Positions 11,301 through 22,318 of a DNA stretch of 64,000 bases are shown piece after piece (position 1 is the first letter of the stretch; each line of letters starts with the position of its first letter). A program made the position numbers and the translations under genes. The stretch is from Naegleria lovaniensis. Lineage: Eukaryota > Heterolobosea > Eutetramitea > Acrasida > Naegleriidae. Below the pieces are notes generated by a model. The model was not told the DNA's origin. It did not search any database and worked only from the letters and a program-made list of their open reading frames with translations. The stretch spans positions 496,001 to 560,000 of the forward strand of contig NW_025407849.1 in NCBI RefSeq assembly GCF_003324165.1, read 5' to 3'.

Positions 11301-12697
11301 TTAATAATAACAAATAATTAAATCAACGCCGTTTAGACTTGTTCTTTTTCGAGTTTTCATATCTTTCGAGGACCTTCTTGGAATTGGAGAGGGTGGTAAT
11401 TGATCATCTGATGAATCATCTTCAGCGTAATCGTTATTCCAGTCAAATGGAGATCCATATGGACTATTATATCCATCACATTCATCATCGCAATCCATTC
11501 TCAAAGAGATCAAATTCTTAAAAAATTCCATATTTTCAATACATTCTCTATTTTCATCTGAAATCAAGTTTCTACTTAGATCCAAACTTGTAAGATTTAC
11601 CAAACATTCATTATTCGCAAGAAATGGTATCGCTTTGCCTTCAATACAATTGGAACTGAGATTTAAATACGTAAGGTTTTGAAAATATTCACTATTAGCA
11701 AAACATTGAATTCCTTTGTTTCGTATTCTATTGGAACTCAAATCCAACCATCTAAGATTTTTCAAATATTTACTTGTAGCAATATATTGAACTCCTTTTC
11801 TTCCAATACCATTACCTCTCAACTCCAAACATGTAAGATTATTCAAATGTTCATTATTGGCAATATGTTTAACTCTTGCATCCCAGATTCTATTTTCATT
11901 CAATGTTAAACAAGTAAGATTCTTCAGATGTTCAGGATTTGCCTTATATTCTGCACCTTCTGTACCAATATTGTTATAATTTAGGGTTAAATATTTTAAA
12001 CTTTTCAACCGTTCACTATTGGTAATATATTCAACACTTCTGTAGCTAATTTTTGAGTTTTTTAGAGACAATGAAGTCAAATTTTTGAAATTTTCACTAT
12101 TAGCAATATATTTAACTCTTCATCGTCAATGTTATTACGATATATATAGTCCCAACATTGTCTCTTGTTGCTGTTTAGTCTTAGAGAAGTTAAATTTTTC
12201 AAATAGTTGCTATTAGAAATAAATTGAACTCCTTCGTTGTCAAGGTTGCAATGTAGGTTCAGAGAAGTTAAAATTTTTAAATTTTCACTGTTAGCAATTA
12301 GTTTGGCTAAACAATTATTACCATCTCCATAGAATGTAATTTTCAAACAAGTCAAATTTTTAAAATAGTTACTGTGAGCAAGACACTTGATTCCTTCAAT
12401 ACCAATGTCATTGCGATTTATATTCAACGAAGTCATGTTCTCCAAACATTCGCTATTTGCGAGATGTCTTATAAGTTGTGGGGGAGCAAAAATGGAATGG
12501 TAAACAGGAACTGTAATAGATAAAGGAATTCGAAATGCCACTTGTCTCCATTGTCTTGAAATTTTCATACAGACTTTAATGATAAACCATGAGGGAAAGT
12601 AATGAAATATTTCATAGAGAATGTCATCCACGAGTAGTAACCAGATTTTTCTCTTGGATTTCTTTTTTTGGTATTTTTTCAATTTCTTCTCATTCAT
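11301..12697 (-). CDS. F-box / leucine-rich repeat protein, one apparent frameshift
   Basis: The N-terminus has a basic stretch then an F-box (LLLVDDILYEIFHYFPSWFI ... SRQWRQVAF), followed by about ten 24-residue LRRs of the pattern NLTSLxLxxNxIxxEGxxxIANSExL. A single-base loss near 12115 breaks the frame: the text reads IDDEE and then, in the next frame, VKYIANSENFKNL, where IDDEGVKYIANSE is expected from the repeat. With that base restored the protein is about 465 aa and ends in a Ser/Asp-rich tail. FBXL-type proteins act as substrate receptors of SCF ubiquitin ligases, and this class is abundant in Naegleria-type genomes. A similar architecture occurs at 46675-48682. Confidence 0.78.
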
Positions 12698-12967
12698 GTT
12701 TCAGAGTATGATAGAACGAGAAGATGACAAAGAATGTGGTGGTGTTTTTTTGTTCAACAAGCTCGGTTGGATTGAAAATTTGATTAAAGTTGTCAACACA
12801 TCAACGTCAAGGTTAGAATGATCCTAAATAGCAAGTTATCACCTCTCGTTCACGAATTCAAGAATTGAGCAACCTTCAACTCACTGTAACATGAAAACTG
12901 TAAAATGTTGTTCATGACTTTAAGCAAGTAACGACCACTTCAACTCCTAAAGTTGAACATTTAAAAA

Positions 12968-14897
12968 AATGCCAAGATGGCTTTTATCGTTCATTGATCT
13001 CATGGGAGCATCATCAAATCTAAAACCTCGTTGGATGTGAGGATTTCTCCTCTCATCTCGATTCCGATACTCAAATTGAAGAACATGTGTTACGTTCAAA
13101 TATTCGAGAAATTTCAATTAAATATTGGACGAATGAACATGTTGTTCAATGGTTACGGGAAGAAAAATATGATAAAAGCGCAGTTATTGATGGTAGGTGT
13201 GGGAAGTACAATCAAAAAAACAATTATAAATTCATAATTTATTTTTTGAAATATGTTAATATAATTAATTATTCACTGAAATTATTTCACAAATATGTAA
13301 ATAATAGTGATTACAAAACACCAGCTTAATGGAGAATTGCTATTATTCATTACCGAGGACTATTTGAAATTGTTGCAAATACCTTTCGGAGCAATTCAAT
13401 CAATTCTTATCAAATTAAGAAATTTAGTTCAAACTCAAATCGATCAACAAATACTAAAACCTTCGGATTTACCACCTGAAAATATATTTTATGCATGTGA
13501 AAGTCAATCTCCTTCGATATCTCTGTGTACTAATTGTGATGTAAAAGTAATGACAGACTCAGCGATAACATTTGACAGCTGTCAGACGAATAGCTCCATT
13601 GATTCGTCCCAACCAACCTTACCAGCCGTTCCTTCTTACTCTGGAAAAACACAAGGCTTGGAAGAAAATGAAGATTATACATGTGAACTGGCAACGGATG
13701 AAATATGTCAAGTTAGTGACTACTATCAACCAAAAAGTGCATTTTCAATGTTATTAACAAAATGGTTACTAGTATAGAAGATCTTAAGACGTGGAAAAGT
13801 TGTCTACTTTACACAAAGATCGTAAGTGGTTGGTGAGAATGTTTATTCGTATTGAAAATTATTTAAATCTTTGAATGGAATGTTCATTATTTACTCCTTT
13901 TGGACATGTATTCTGCAGATCGACAACGATGTATGAAAAAAATTGACAAAATTGCCAAAATTCTGCCCTCTGAAGAAAAGGAAATTCTTTGTCAGAATTT
14001 AATATTTCCAGATCGATTCATGAACAATTATCTAAATCGATTACCTCCATCATCATTACAAAGCTCCAAAACTCAAACAGATTCCTCTGATTGTAAAATT
14101 AAGATTATAGTCATTGAAATGAATGAAATCCAAACTCAGAGATACAACAAGAGAGTTGGTACCAGCGCTAACTTTTTAGTAAGTAATTCTTTCAACAATT
14201 GCCTTATTATTTACAATGTAAATATTCGGTAAAGTTCCATAGTGCCTTAATAGTTGGACCCTGGTATATGGAATGGAATGACTCATCGTTGGTAATCCCA
14301 CGACCACTCACTCAAATAGACTCGATCATTCATGACCTACAAGTTTTCACACTTGACATTTGTGCCATTCAAGACCAAAAAATTCTAGACAAATTGGTGA
14401 CACTCTGCATGAGTTACAACATTTCAAAACATTATCATTTTCAACATTTTATTGAACAATTTTTGGAATTTATTGAAGTGAAATCAGAATTTGACAAATT
14501 ATTGCAAGGTCATGATTTTATCAATTTCTTTTTTGAACAATTACGTCAACAAGGAGTGATTCGAGACGTGTCTCTTTTCATGAGCGCATCTATCAGAGAA
14601 TACATTCTCAACTCCAATTCTTGTAGCCATGAATTGAAAGAGCTTGTGTCTACTCAACCCTACTCTGAAACGATCATTTCATTTCATTCACATGTTCTGT
14701 TCGATGAATATGTGAATACTATTTTAGAACAAGATGCTTCTTATTTTTTACTGAACCATGGCAAGTTGGAATTTGAATTTTTAAAGAAATTTGATGACAT
14801 GTTTTGGAGGCATGCAACAAAATTGACAAGTTCCAATCCATCCAGCCATGTAAAGATGAATTGTCCTTTTCATCAGGATGAAGATTTTAAGAAATAA
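12968..14897 (+). CDS. Paralog C: SAM domain plus degenerate papain/LRAT-like domain
   Basis: Third member of the family, in several frame-broken pieces. The SAM domain spans 13087-13192 and 13308-13440 (YWTNEHVVQWLREEKYDK ... HQLNGELLLF ... LQIPFGAIQSIL) with the shared phase-1 intron (13193-13307). Then follow a Ser/Thr-rich linker, an exon from about 13918 to 14178, a 56-bp intron (14179-14234), and a final exon starting FHSALIVGPWYMEWNDSS. The His is kept, but the site aligned with B's NCQHF is HFQHF, so the Cys is Phe and the protein should be catalytically dead. The start is uncertain (A-rich ATG at 12968), and the frame fails near 13005 and again around 13765-13917. Either the sequence has base errors or the gene is decaying. 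Confidence 0.65.
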
Positions 14898-15053
14898 TTT
14901 TTTATCGTTTTAATTTCAAACAAATCACAACGATGATGAATGACCACAAAAATCTTCACACGATGACTTTCTTGTTCAAATGGCAATTTTAATGACTTGT
15001 CGATTAAGCCAGTGAAAGAGATCATCTTTAAGATATTTTCACATCAAAAAAAA

Positions 15054-16135
15054 ATGTCAGAATCCACAGAAACCACTCCACCAACCATCGAAGAGATTCT
15101 TCGCGTGAGAGATCGTCTCGAACAACTCATTTCTCTCACCGACAACAAGACTCGACGATTTGCATGGCCTTCCGATGATGAAATGTATTCAGAAAGTGAA
15201 AAAAAGTTTTATCTCTATCTTGGGATGAAAATTAATTGTCGACGAAAGGCGAATGAATTACAAATCGACAAATTTGATGAGAGAAGATTTGAACAACGAG
15301 AAACAAATATAAGAATGAAGTTTCTGATTTATTTTTTACCATGTGTTTACGTAGGTTATGATTGTGAAATTTTATATATCTGTATCATTCTGAATTTCCT
15401 AATTCATCCATTCAAATACAAACCGTTGATTCGATTAATTTCAAATCTATTCACACATTAGAAAAGGAAGCCATTGGTACACCTCCATGTCTAAAAAAGT
15501 ATGAAAATCTCTCTCTTTTAGAACACCAATTCAGTGCCAAAGAACGAAAAGAATTATTTTCTGATCTCTTATCATGTGCCTACATGAGTGAAAGTCCAAC
15601 TAAACAACCAGTCTATCAATTCTATGACAAGGTTGCTCTAGATCGATATTTATTGATTCGCGAATATGAAAATCAATTTATTTATCAACCTGGATCACTC
15701 AAAACAATGCCTTCTCTCTATCATGCTTTTACCACACAAATTCCTGATCCTCGTGACAAGTTAGAAGGAGACAATATGGATCAACTCACCGAAGAGGACA
15801 TTTCCAAATTGAAAATTTTGTTTCAAAAATTTAACTATGAAAAACAATTCAATCACATCTTGCAAGATTATCAAAACATTTCAAAATTTCCACCCTTGTT
15901 TTTGGCATTTGCAAATACGGCTTGCATTCCCTATTGTAGAAAACATGTCATGAATTGTTTGAGAAATGTACTTGAGATCAGAAATGTGTTCAAAGCGAAA
16001 GAAATGGATGATTCTGCTGTTCTTGATCAAGTCACTCTTGAAGAGGCCTATCATTGTTTATATGAACCATGTTGTGCCAAGGTGTCAAATTTAATCGATC
16101 ATGTGAAAAATATGGAAACTAAAAGTAAGATTTAA
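15054..16135 (+). CDS. Uncharacterised spliced protein
   Basis: The start ATG at 15054 follows an A-run. Exons 15054-15354 and 15462-16135 join in frame to 324 aa (donor GTTATG, acceptor TTAG). Exon 1 encodes a charged N-terminus (TIEEILRVRDRLEQLISL). Exon 2 is a mixed alpha-helical sequence with several cysteines (CIPYCRKHVMNCL, CLYEPCCAKV). No signal peptide, TM segment or known domain was seen. The exon 1 / exon 2 junction is the least certain part because the donor is not the usual GTAAGT. I do not recognise a family. Confidence 0.65.
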
Positions 16136-16283
16136 TGAATGATAGAGAATTGTCATTATCATGGATAGATGGTTTTCAATAAAGATAGAACTCAATCGGG
16201 ATTGAATTTTTATTGAATTTTTATTGAATTTTGAAAAAACTGGTGTGAAGTTCCAAATTCACCTAAAAATTACAAAAAAAAAA

Positions 16284-17310
16284 ATGTCTTTACCCGATCA
16301 TGAAGATTTCACTTCTCGTACGAGCATGATGACGATTTTCGGAAATGATTTGATCTTGGAGATCATTGGAAATTATCTTGAACTTGTGGATATTCTTTCA
16401 TTGTCGTCGGTTTGCCAAGTCATTTCCTTTTCAATTTCAAATCTTTCCATTTGGAAAAATTATTATTTCGATCATTTACGAGCATTTGAGAACTTTAGAT
16501 CGAATTTTGAATCCAATTCACCAAGTAAAAAATATACATTCCTCGAAATCTTCATCATTATTACTACCAACAACTCTTCAACAAGATTCAACTTTTATGG
16601 AAATGATTCAAAATTACAAACATGAATTAGCTCTTCTTCTAAAAGCAAGTGAAGGCAAAAGATTTATGCGTGAACATGTCTTGTTGAAAAAAAACATGAA
16701 AAGTTATATTCCATTCTTACCAACAAAGTGGATCTCACGAGGTTGTACCGTTTGTTTTGTTGGAGATGTTTATCAAGAAGATACATTTTGTTATTTGTGT
16801 GGAGAACCAGAGACGACAAGTGTGATTCGACCATTCTTGTGTGAAAAATCTGTTCGTATCCATGGAAAAGACATGTTGTTATTGAGAACCGTGTGTTCAG
16901 ATGATTACAAACGACTGCGACAAGTCATGTATCCAGCATGTGATTTGATTGTATTTTGTTATTCATTGAGAGATGATTCTTTATTGGGACCACTCTCCAC
17001 ACAATTGATTGAGGAAATTCGAGAGAGTGTTCGACATTACATTCCATCCATGGTTTTGTTTTCGTTAAATGGAAAGAGTCAAGAAACATCTCAAGAACAT
17101 ATTGAGGCACTTCGAAAAGGAGGAGAAAAACTTGCCCGAGAAGTCACAAATTCGATCACTTTGGTAGAAATAGATATTTCGAATTCGAGTAAGGATCAAT
17201 CAAGATGGGATCAAGAACGCCAAAGAGTGATTGAAATCATGTATCGAATTCTGGTGCTTCATGGTTTGACAAGTTCAAATAAGACCGTGTCTCGCTGCAG
17301 TATTTGTTGA
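16284..17310 (+). CDS. F-box protein fused to a degenerate Rho-like GTPase domain with CaaX end
   Basis: The ATG at 16284 follows a run of A. The N-terminus is an F-box (IFGNDLILEIIGNYLELVDI ... LSIWKNYYFDHL). One extra base near 16510 must be skipped to continue into the second part, giving about 341 aa. The C-terminal half aligns by eye with Rho GTPases but has lost the active parts: the P-loop GDGxxGKT reads GDVYQEDT, the DTAGQEDYxRLR switch II reads RTVCSDDYKRLR, and TKxD reads LNGKS. The core CDLIVFCYSLRDDSLLG is retained. It ends CSIC, a good CaaX prenylation box, so membrane attachment is likely. A substrate receptor that docks on membranes through a dead Rho fold is inferred, not shown. 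Confidence 0.72.
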
Positions 17311-17517
17311 TGATGTGTACAAAGTGGCCTTAGCCCAGCATGATAATAACAGTGTATGAATAACAGTGTAAGAGATTGAAATGTTTCGATATGCGACCGA
17401 GCTTCAAGGATTCCATTTTGATGAAGTGTTCAATGTTTAAGAGAACACTAGAGTTACGGCATGTGAAAATTCAATAAACATCATGATTCAGTGACAGATA
17501 TGATCGTTTTATGGCGA

Positions 17518-18678
17518 TCAATATTCATCCATACCCTCCTCATTGTTCACTGCAGAATCGTGTTCAAAGTCGTCATCGTCCTCTTCAAAAGAAAGACAAA
17601 AAGGGAAAAAATCCCTCGCGTTCTCGTAATAACCTGCATCCACTGGCGATAAAACTCCAAGCAATAACCATTCGTATAATAACGTAGTCACTCCACGTTC
17701 AAATCCAATACTCGACTCTGGTTGTTCTTTGTTTCTGAAGAGTGATTTTCTTTCTTCTCGAGTGAATTTCTCTGTGTCCAACAACACTGTTTTGACAAGT
17801 GCAAGCATCTTGGAATCGTGGTTCGACGAACACTCCGTTTCAACTAAACCACGATCATTTCGGAACAAGGAATTGGAAAAAAACTCACAAGAGTTCACTA
17901 AAACCGTTTCACGATAATCATGATTGCTATATTCCGAGTCAAAATCGTGTGAAGAAGCTGTAGAAAAACTAAACGGAAATCCACAATCAGAAAAGACAAC
18001 ATAATCCAACGTCTTGTTATCAGAATCAGCTATGTCAACTCCTGTCACATAAACACCTTTCAGCTTGCCAAAAAGTTTGTTTACCACTATTGGCGAAATT
18101 ATTATATCCTCAATATTCTGTGGTTGTGTGAAAAACTTATTCATACTTTCCAACAATTCCACTTGTTGTTGCTCAATTTGAAGTAATGTTTCAATTTTGT
18201 TAAGACGGTGTTTAACTTCTTTGGACTCGAGGTGTTGTGATGATGGAACAGATTTGGGAAAAGTATTCATAAAAAAATCATAGCTTGTTAAATTTTGATT
18301 CATTTGTTTGACATGATCTCTATTGTGTAGCTCCACAAAAGTTTCGAGAATGAGCCAATAAGTATGCGCTTGGGGTTTCTTTGTTTCCTTTGAAGTTTTC
18401 TTTGAATATTTTCTCTTCTTTGTTTTTGGTACAAGAGTCAACTCTTCATCATCATCAAGCGCAAAACATCGATTCGCAACATTCATCACATGATTCAATT
18501 TTTCCAACTGCCTTTCATTCAATGAAAACACATTCCGTAAATAATCTCTAGCAAATGATTCTGAATGGAAACATGAATAAAAAGTCTTGCTTATCAAAAA
18601 AGGTTGAAGCCTTCTCCATTCCGAGTGATGAGAAAATTGCAAAATCAAGGATGAAACAAGAGAATCAAATGAGGCCAT
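17518..18678 (-). CDS. Uncharacterised 386-aa protein with basic, NLS-like segment
   Basis: An intronless frame whose start (MASFDSLVSSLILQFSH) follows an A-run on the minus strand. The N-terminal 40 residues resemble a short F-box-like helical element (LISKTFYSCFHSESFARDYL), but this is weak. A Lys-rich segment (KTKKRKYSKKTSKETKK, about residues 85-101) could be a nuclear localisation signal. A coiled-coil stretch rich in Leu/Glu/Gln follows at about 160-185, and the tail is very acidic (FEEDDDDFEHD). No family was recognised. Confidence 0.75.
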   Translation of the reverse strand: MASFDSLVSSLILQFSHHSEWRRLQPFLISKTFYSCFHSESFARDYLRNVFSLNERQLEKLNHVMNVANRCFALDDDEELTLVPKTKKRKYSKKTSKETKKPQAHTYWLILETFVELHNRDHVKQMNQNLTSYDFFMNTFPKSVPSSQHLESKEVKHRLNKIETLLQIEQQQVELLESMNKFFTQPQNIEDIIISPIVVNKLFGKLKGVYVTGVDIADSDNKTLDYVVFSDCGFPFSFSTASSHDFDSEYSNHDYRETVLVNSCEFFSNSLFRNDRGLVETECSSNHDSKMLALVKTVLLDTEKFTREERKSLFRNKEQPESSIGFERGVTTLLYEWLLLGVLSPVDAGYYENARDFFPFCLSFEEDDDDFEHDSAVNNEEGMDEY

Positions 18679-18811
18679 TTTTTTTCAAGTTAGAAGAGAA
18701 CTTTGAAAAATATTAAGAAACAGATTCATTAAATGATGTTGTTGAAACACTGTGTTGACACCTTTACGAAATCTTAATTGGAAAACACATGTGATGGAAT
18801 TTCAACAAAAA

Positions 18812-19732
18812 ATGTCTTCAAGTCAGTCCTCTCAACAATCTTCATCACAACAAATTTTCAAAAAACGACCCATCTTGTATCTGCTGGGAGACTCCATTAC
18901 TGAACAATCCACACGTTTGAATGGTTTACATTCACTCCTACTCGACTGGTATTCAGTAAAAGTCGATATCATCAACCGAGGATGTTCAGGATATAATTCC
19001 GATATGATTTTGGAGGCTTTAAAAAACAATTTCAATGAAGCCTTTTATGAATGTACTTGTCGTAGGGTACAAACAAATCATCATCATAATTCAAACAAGG
19101 AATTAATTGCTAATGTTCCATCAAATTCTTCATCATTACCCACTGTTTCTGTTTTTATTTGTTTAGGAGCTAATGATGCCAGTAGTGAACATGTTTCAGG
19201 TGGTGTCAAACAACATGTTCCTCTCGTACGATATTCCGAGAATTTACAAGCCATCATTCAATTGTTGAAAACAAATCTCGCATATGCGAGATTGGATATT
19301 TTACTTTGTACGCCTCCTCCTGTTCATACTTTGCAATATGCCAATTATTTGAAAGAAAAGCATAACGATGATGGAATTATAGAAGTGAGAAGTGAAGCAT
19401 TGGTGAGACCCTATGCACAAGCTGTGAGAGATTTAGTCGAGCAATATCACACAAAAAAGACATTGGAGGATGATTGTTCTAATTTCGCAATACATTTGGT
19501 TGATTTATGGAAAGGTAGTAGCAATGTGGAGGCATGGAAACAACAGAGTGCATTTACTGATGGATTGCATTTATCAAGTGATGGATATAGAATCGTTTTT
19601 AAATGTCTGAAATCTGTCATTTCCAAACAAGTGCCACATTTCAATGCTGATGCAATGTCATTCTCTCATATTTATTGGAGAACGTACTTGGAATTGGTTC
19701 AACAGAATGGTTCAGAGCAACATCAACAATAG
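18812..19732 (+). CDS. IAH1: SGNH-hydrolase, IAH1-type esterase
   Basis: The SGNH blocks are clear: GDSITE (catalytic Ser), NRGCSGYNSD (Gly block), LGANDAS (Asn block) and DGLHLSSDGY (Asp-x-x-His). The segment KQHVPLVRYSENL and the terminal YWRTYL match the isoamyl-acetate-hydrolysing esterase 1 subfamily, which hydrolyses short-chain acetate esters. The start at 18812 is chosen because it follows an A-run as in neighbouring genes; an in-frame ATG at 18794 is possible. The Ser/Gln-rich N-terminal 15 residues and the Asn/His-rich insert near residue 90 are lineage-specific additions. It is intronless and about 306 aa, slightly longer than the usual 240-250 aa of the family. Confidence 0.9.
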   Translation: MSSSQSSQQSSSQQIFKKRPILYLLGDSITEQSTRLNGLHSLLLDWYSVKVDIINRGCSGYNSDMILEALKNNFNEAFYECTCRRVQTNHHHNSNKELIANVPSNSSSLPTVSVFICLGANDASSEHVSGGVKQHVPLVRYSENLQAIIQLLKTNLAYARLDILLCTPPPVHTLQYANYLKEKHNDDGIIEVRSEALVRPYAQAVRDLVEQYHTKKTLEDDCSNFAIHLVDLWKGSSNVEAWKQQSAFTDGLHLSSDGYRIVFKCLKSVISKQVPHFNADAMSFSHIYWRTYLELVQQNGSEQHQQ

Positions 19733-19960
19733 TAGTAGTAGCAATCATCATCATCATGACATGATATTCAATAACATGTGACACCAATGCCCTACAACCA
19801 TGGTTGTTTCGATCAAATATATCTTCATATGAATTCGGCTCTAAAATTACGTTTTTCTCAAAGATGGTATGTCTCTCTAATTACTGAGAAACGGTGTGGA
19901 GAGATCTGTCGCATTGATCGAAAACCAAATTAAGCGAGAGCTCATCAAATTCCAAAAAAA

Positions 19961-21994
19961 ATGCCTCAATTCAAACTGCATATTTCGTTATGGACGACCC
20001 TTAGGAGCAACATGAAAACTACGATTCCGAGGAGGCAAATAGATTCCCCTCATCGGAAATGGTCATTATTGATGATCTCTCTAATATTCATCATCATGAT
20101 AGTTTCATCACCAGCTGATTCCGTAACTGGTAATGGTGTGAGAGCCTCAGATGTAAATTCAGCAAAGGCATGTCATTCCAAACTGGCCAAGAATTTAATA
20201 TTCGAGAAAGTTACATCATTGTATCGGGGAAAGGGAGAAGATGGAAATTTGTATGAAACGCAAATCGAGAGCATGATGGATCTACAAATGAAATCCGTGA
20301 TTAAGGAATGTACAGGAGTTTCCTTATTGTTCAACCCGACAGATATCAAATCGTATCGATTGGCCCTTTCTTCAGAGTCTGATTTGCTCGAGTTGTCGAA
20401 AAAGAGTCAATTCGAACGTGTCATTGAAGAGATTTCCAAGTTACCGTTGATGTCATGTCAGCACAAAGTGGTTGAATCGCTTGTTGGAAAAGAAGCCCTT
20501 CTATTTGTGGAAAGAAAACTGCAAGTGACCACAAGTCTCATCGGTGACTACTTGAAGGAAACATTGCATAATGTTCCAAATAGCCAAGGCGAAGTGACAT
20601 GTGCAAAGAGCATGAACCAAATATTTAAGTCCTTAGATACCATGCTCACCAAAGAGGAGAAGCTATCATTGACCGAGCTGATACAAGTGATACCCATTGG
20701 AGGTTCATTGGTAGTGGTTTCATCGGACAAGCAACAAGGGGCTGTTTCATTATTTGAAAATCTTGTTGGCCCTCACGAGTATGTCATTTCAATATCATGG
20801 CTGTTCATTGCTGTCATGGCAATTTCCGGAGTGATTATGCATTGCATTAATGTACGCGTTCAAACAGCACTCAAAAATCAAATTGAATGTGTCAAACAAG
20901 AAAAGTTGCAACAAGAAATTGTCTTCAATGAAAAGGAAAAGAATTTACAGCAAAATATCTCAAATTTGAATACAAATTTGGAGAGAAAGGAAAGTGAAAT
21001 TGTAGAAACCAAAACATTTTATGAGCAACAAGTCGAGTTGGAGCATCAAAAGCTCGTTGAATTTGAAAATAAGGCCTCACAGATTCAAGAACAAATTTGC
21101 AACGAGAATAAGCAATTGGAATGTCTTCTCAAAGATCAGGAACTCAAGGTCTCCACTTTGTCCAATAGTCTCGCTACACTCTCCCAAGAACGATCGCAAA
21201 TTGAAAAAGAAAAACAGCAATTAATGAAGAAAACTGAAATTTTGGATAGCAGTTTGAAAGGTACCATAGAAGAGAGCACTGAGTTGCGTGATCTGTGCAA
21301 TAATTTGAGAGATCAATTGAGAGAAAAACACTCCCAGTTGGATAAGGCCTTTGCCAAGAATATTGAACTGCAGGAATCCATCGACCTATATGGTACTGAA
21401 TTGAAACGTATGAGAGATGTCATTGAGAATGTGTCAGAGCAACATTTAAAAAACACAACAGAGAAGCTACAACTCGAAGAAGACTATCGATATCTAACCA
21501 TGGAAAAGCTGTCGTTCGAACAAGAGAGAAAGGACTATCAAGTCAAAATTGAACAACTTGTACAACAACAAGCTCTCACCGAACAATTTATTGAGTCTGA
21601 AAAGGAACGTCTTCAACAATTGTTTAAGCAACTCGAGGATGAAATGACTAGAATTGAGAAGGAACATTTACTCAATGTTTGCCGAATGACAGAAAACAAA
21701 CAAGTCATTCAATTGGATAAAGAAGCCACCATCATTGCTCAAATCTTGAATCTGAAAAAGATGGTGTCACAAGCCAGTTTAATGGGTGGAGTGATGATGT
21801 CTTCACCAAGAAGCCCTTCCTCACGCAACAATTTCAACAATGCTACAAGTGCAACTTTGACCTTACGAAAAGACAGAGACACGAATGCAGCTGAATCCAA
21901 GCAACATGCCACGAGTACCTCAAAGGAAAAAGACATGATCTACACAAGCATGCCTCCGTTGAGGGTATTTAGCTCACCTCGAAAATTGCAATAA
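19961..21994 (+). CDS. Single-pass membrane protein with lumenal domain and long cytosolic coiled coil
   Basis: 677 aa, intronless, with an A-run before the ATG. A hydrophobic signal segment lies near residues 35-50 (LLMISLIFIIMIVSS), followed by a lumenal or extracellular domain of about 220 residues with cysteines at KACHSK, IKECTG, LMSCQH and VTCAKS. A second hydrophobic span follows at about 270-290 (ISWLFIAVMAISGVIMHCI). The remaining 380 residues are a heptad-rich Glu/Gln/Lys/Leu coiled coil and a Ser-rich tail. The topology is type I membrane. Possible roles are an organelle tether or nuclear-envelope or Golgi coiled-coil protein; no specific family was recognised. Confidence 0.8.
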   Translation: MPQFKLHISLWTTLRSNMKTTIPRRQIDSPHRKWSLLMISLIFIIMIVSSPADSVTGNGVRASDVNSAKACHSKLAKNLIFEKVTSLYRGKGEDGNLYETQIESMMDLQMKSVIKECTGVSLLFNPTDIKSYRLALSSESDLLELSKKSQFERVIEEISKLPLMSCQHKVVESLVGKEALLFVERKLQVTTSLIGDYLKETLHNVPNSQGEVTCAKSMNQIFKSLDTMLTKEEKLSLTELIQVIPIGGSLVVVSSDKQQGAVSLFENLVGPHEYVISISWLFIAVMAISGVIMHCINVRVQTALKNQIECVKQEKLQQEIVFNEKEKNLQQNISNLNTNLERKESEIVETKTFYEQQVELEHQKLVEFENKASQIQEQICNENKQLECLLKDQELKVSTLSNSLATLSQERSQIEKEKQQLMKKTEILDSSLKGTIEESTELRDLCNNLRDQLREKHSQLDKAFAKNIELQESIDLYGTELKRMRDVIENVSEQHLKNTTEKLQLEEDYRYLTMEKLSFEQERKDYQVKIEQLVQQQALTEQFIESEKERLQQLFKQLEDEMTRIEKEHLLNVCRMTENKQVIQLDKEATIIAQILNLKKMVSQASLMGGVMMSSPRSPSSRNNFNNATSATLTLRKDRDTNAAESKQHATSTSKEKDMIYTSMPPLRVFSSPRKLQ

Positions 21995-22318
21995 TACTGT
22001 CATCGAGATGGTACCAAAATGACATGTAATAACACGTTTGTGTAATCTGTAAATATTGTATAATGTATACTTGTGAATCTCGAGATGATATGTGTCGACA
22101 ATGCATATGATTATCGCTGAATTGAAAGAAATGAAAAAGTTTGAGGGTGAACGTAATAAGGAAAGTCGTTCATTTGTCATATCTCTCCATAATTATCATC
22201 AAAGAAGCCTTCATCGATCTTTGAAATGCATTGACGTGTTAAACCAGAAAACGGTGAGGGAGAGAGAAACACGGTTGATATCGCTGTAGTGAGACTTCAT
22301 TCAAAAAAGAATTCAAAA
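21995..22318. other. Intergenic, no supported feature
   Basis: Region of 324 bp between the coiled-coil gene and the EF-hand gene, presumably 3' and 5' untranslated sequence plus promoter. A short open frame (22092-22289) has no recognisable content. Confidence 0.55.
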
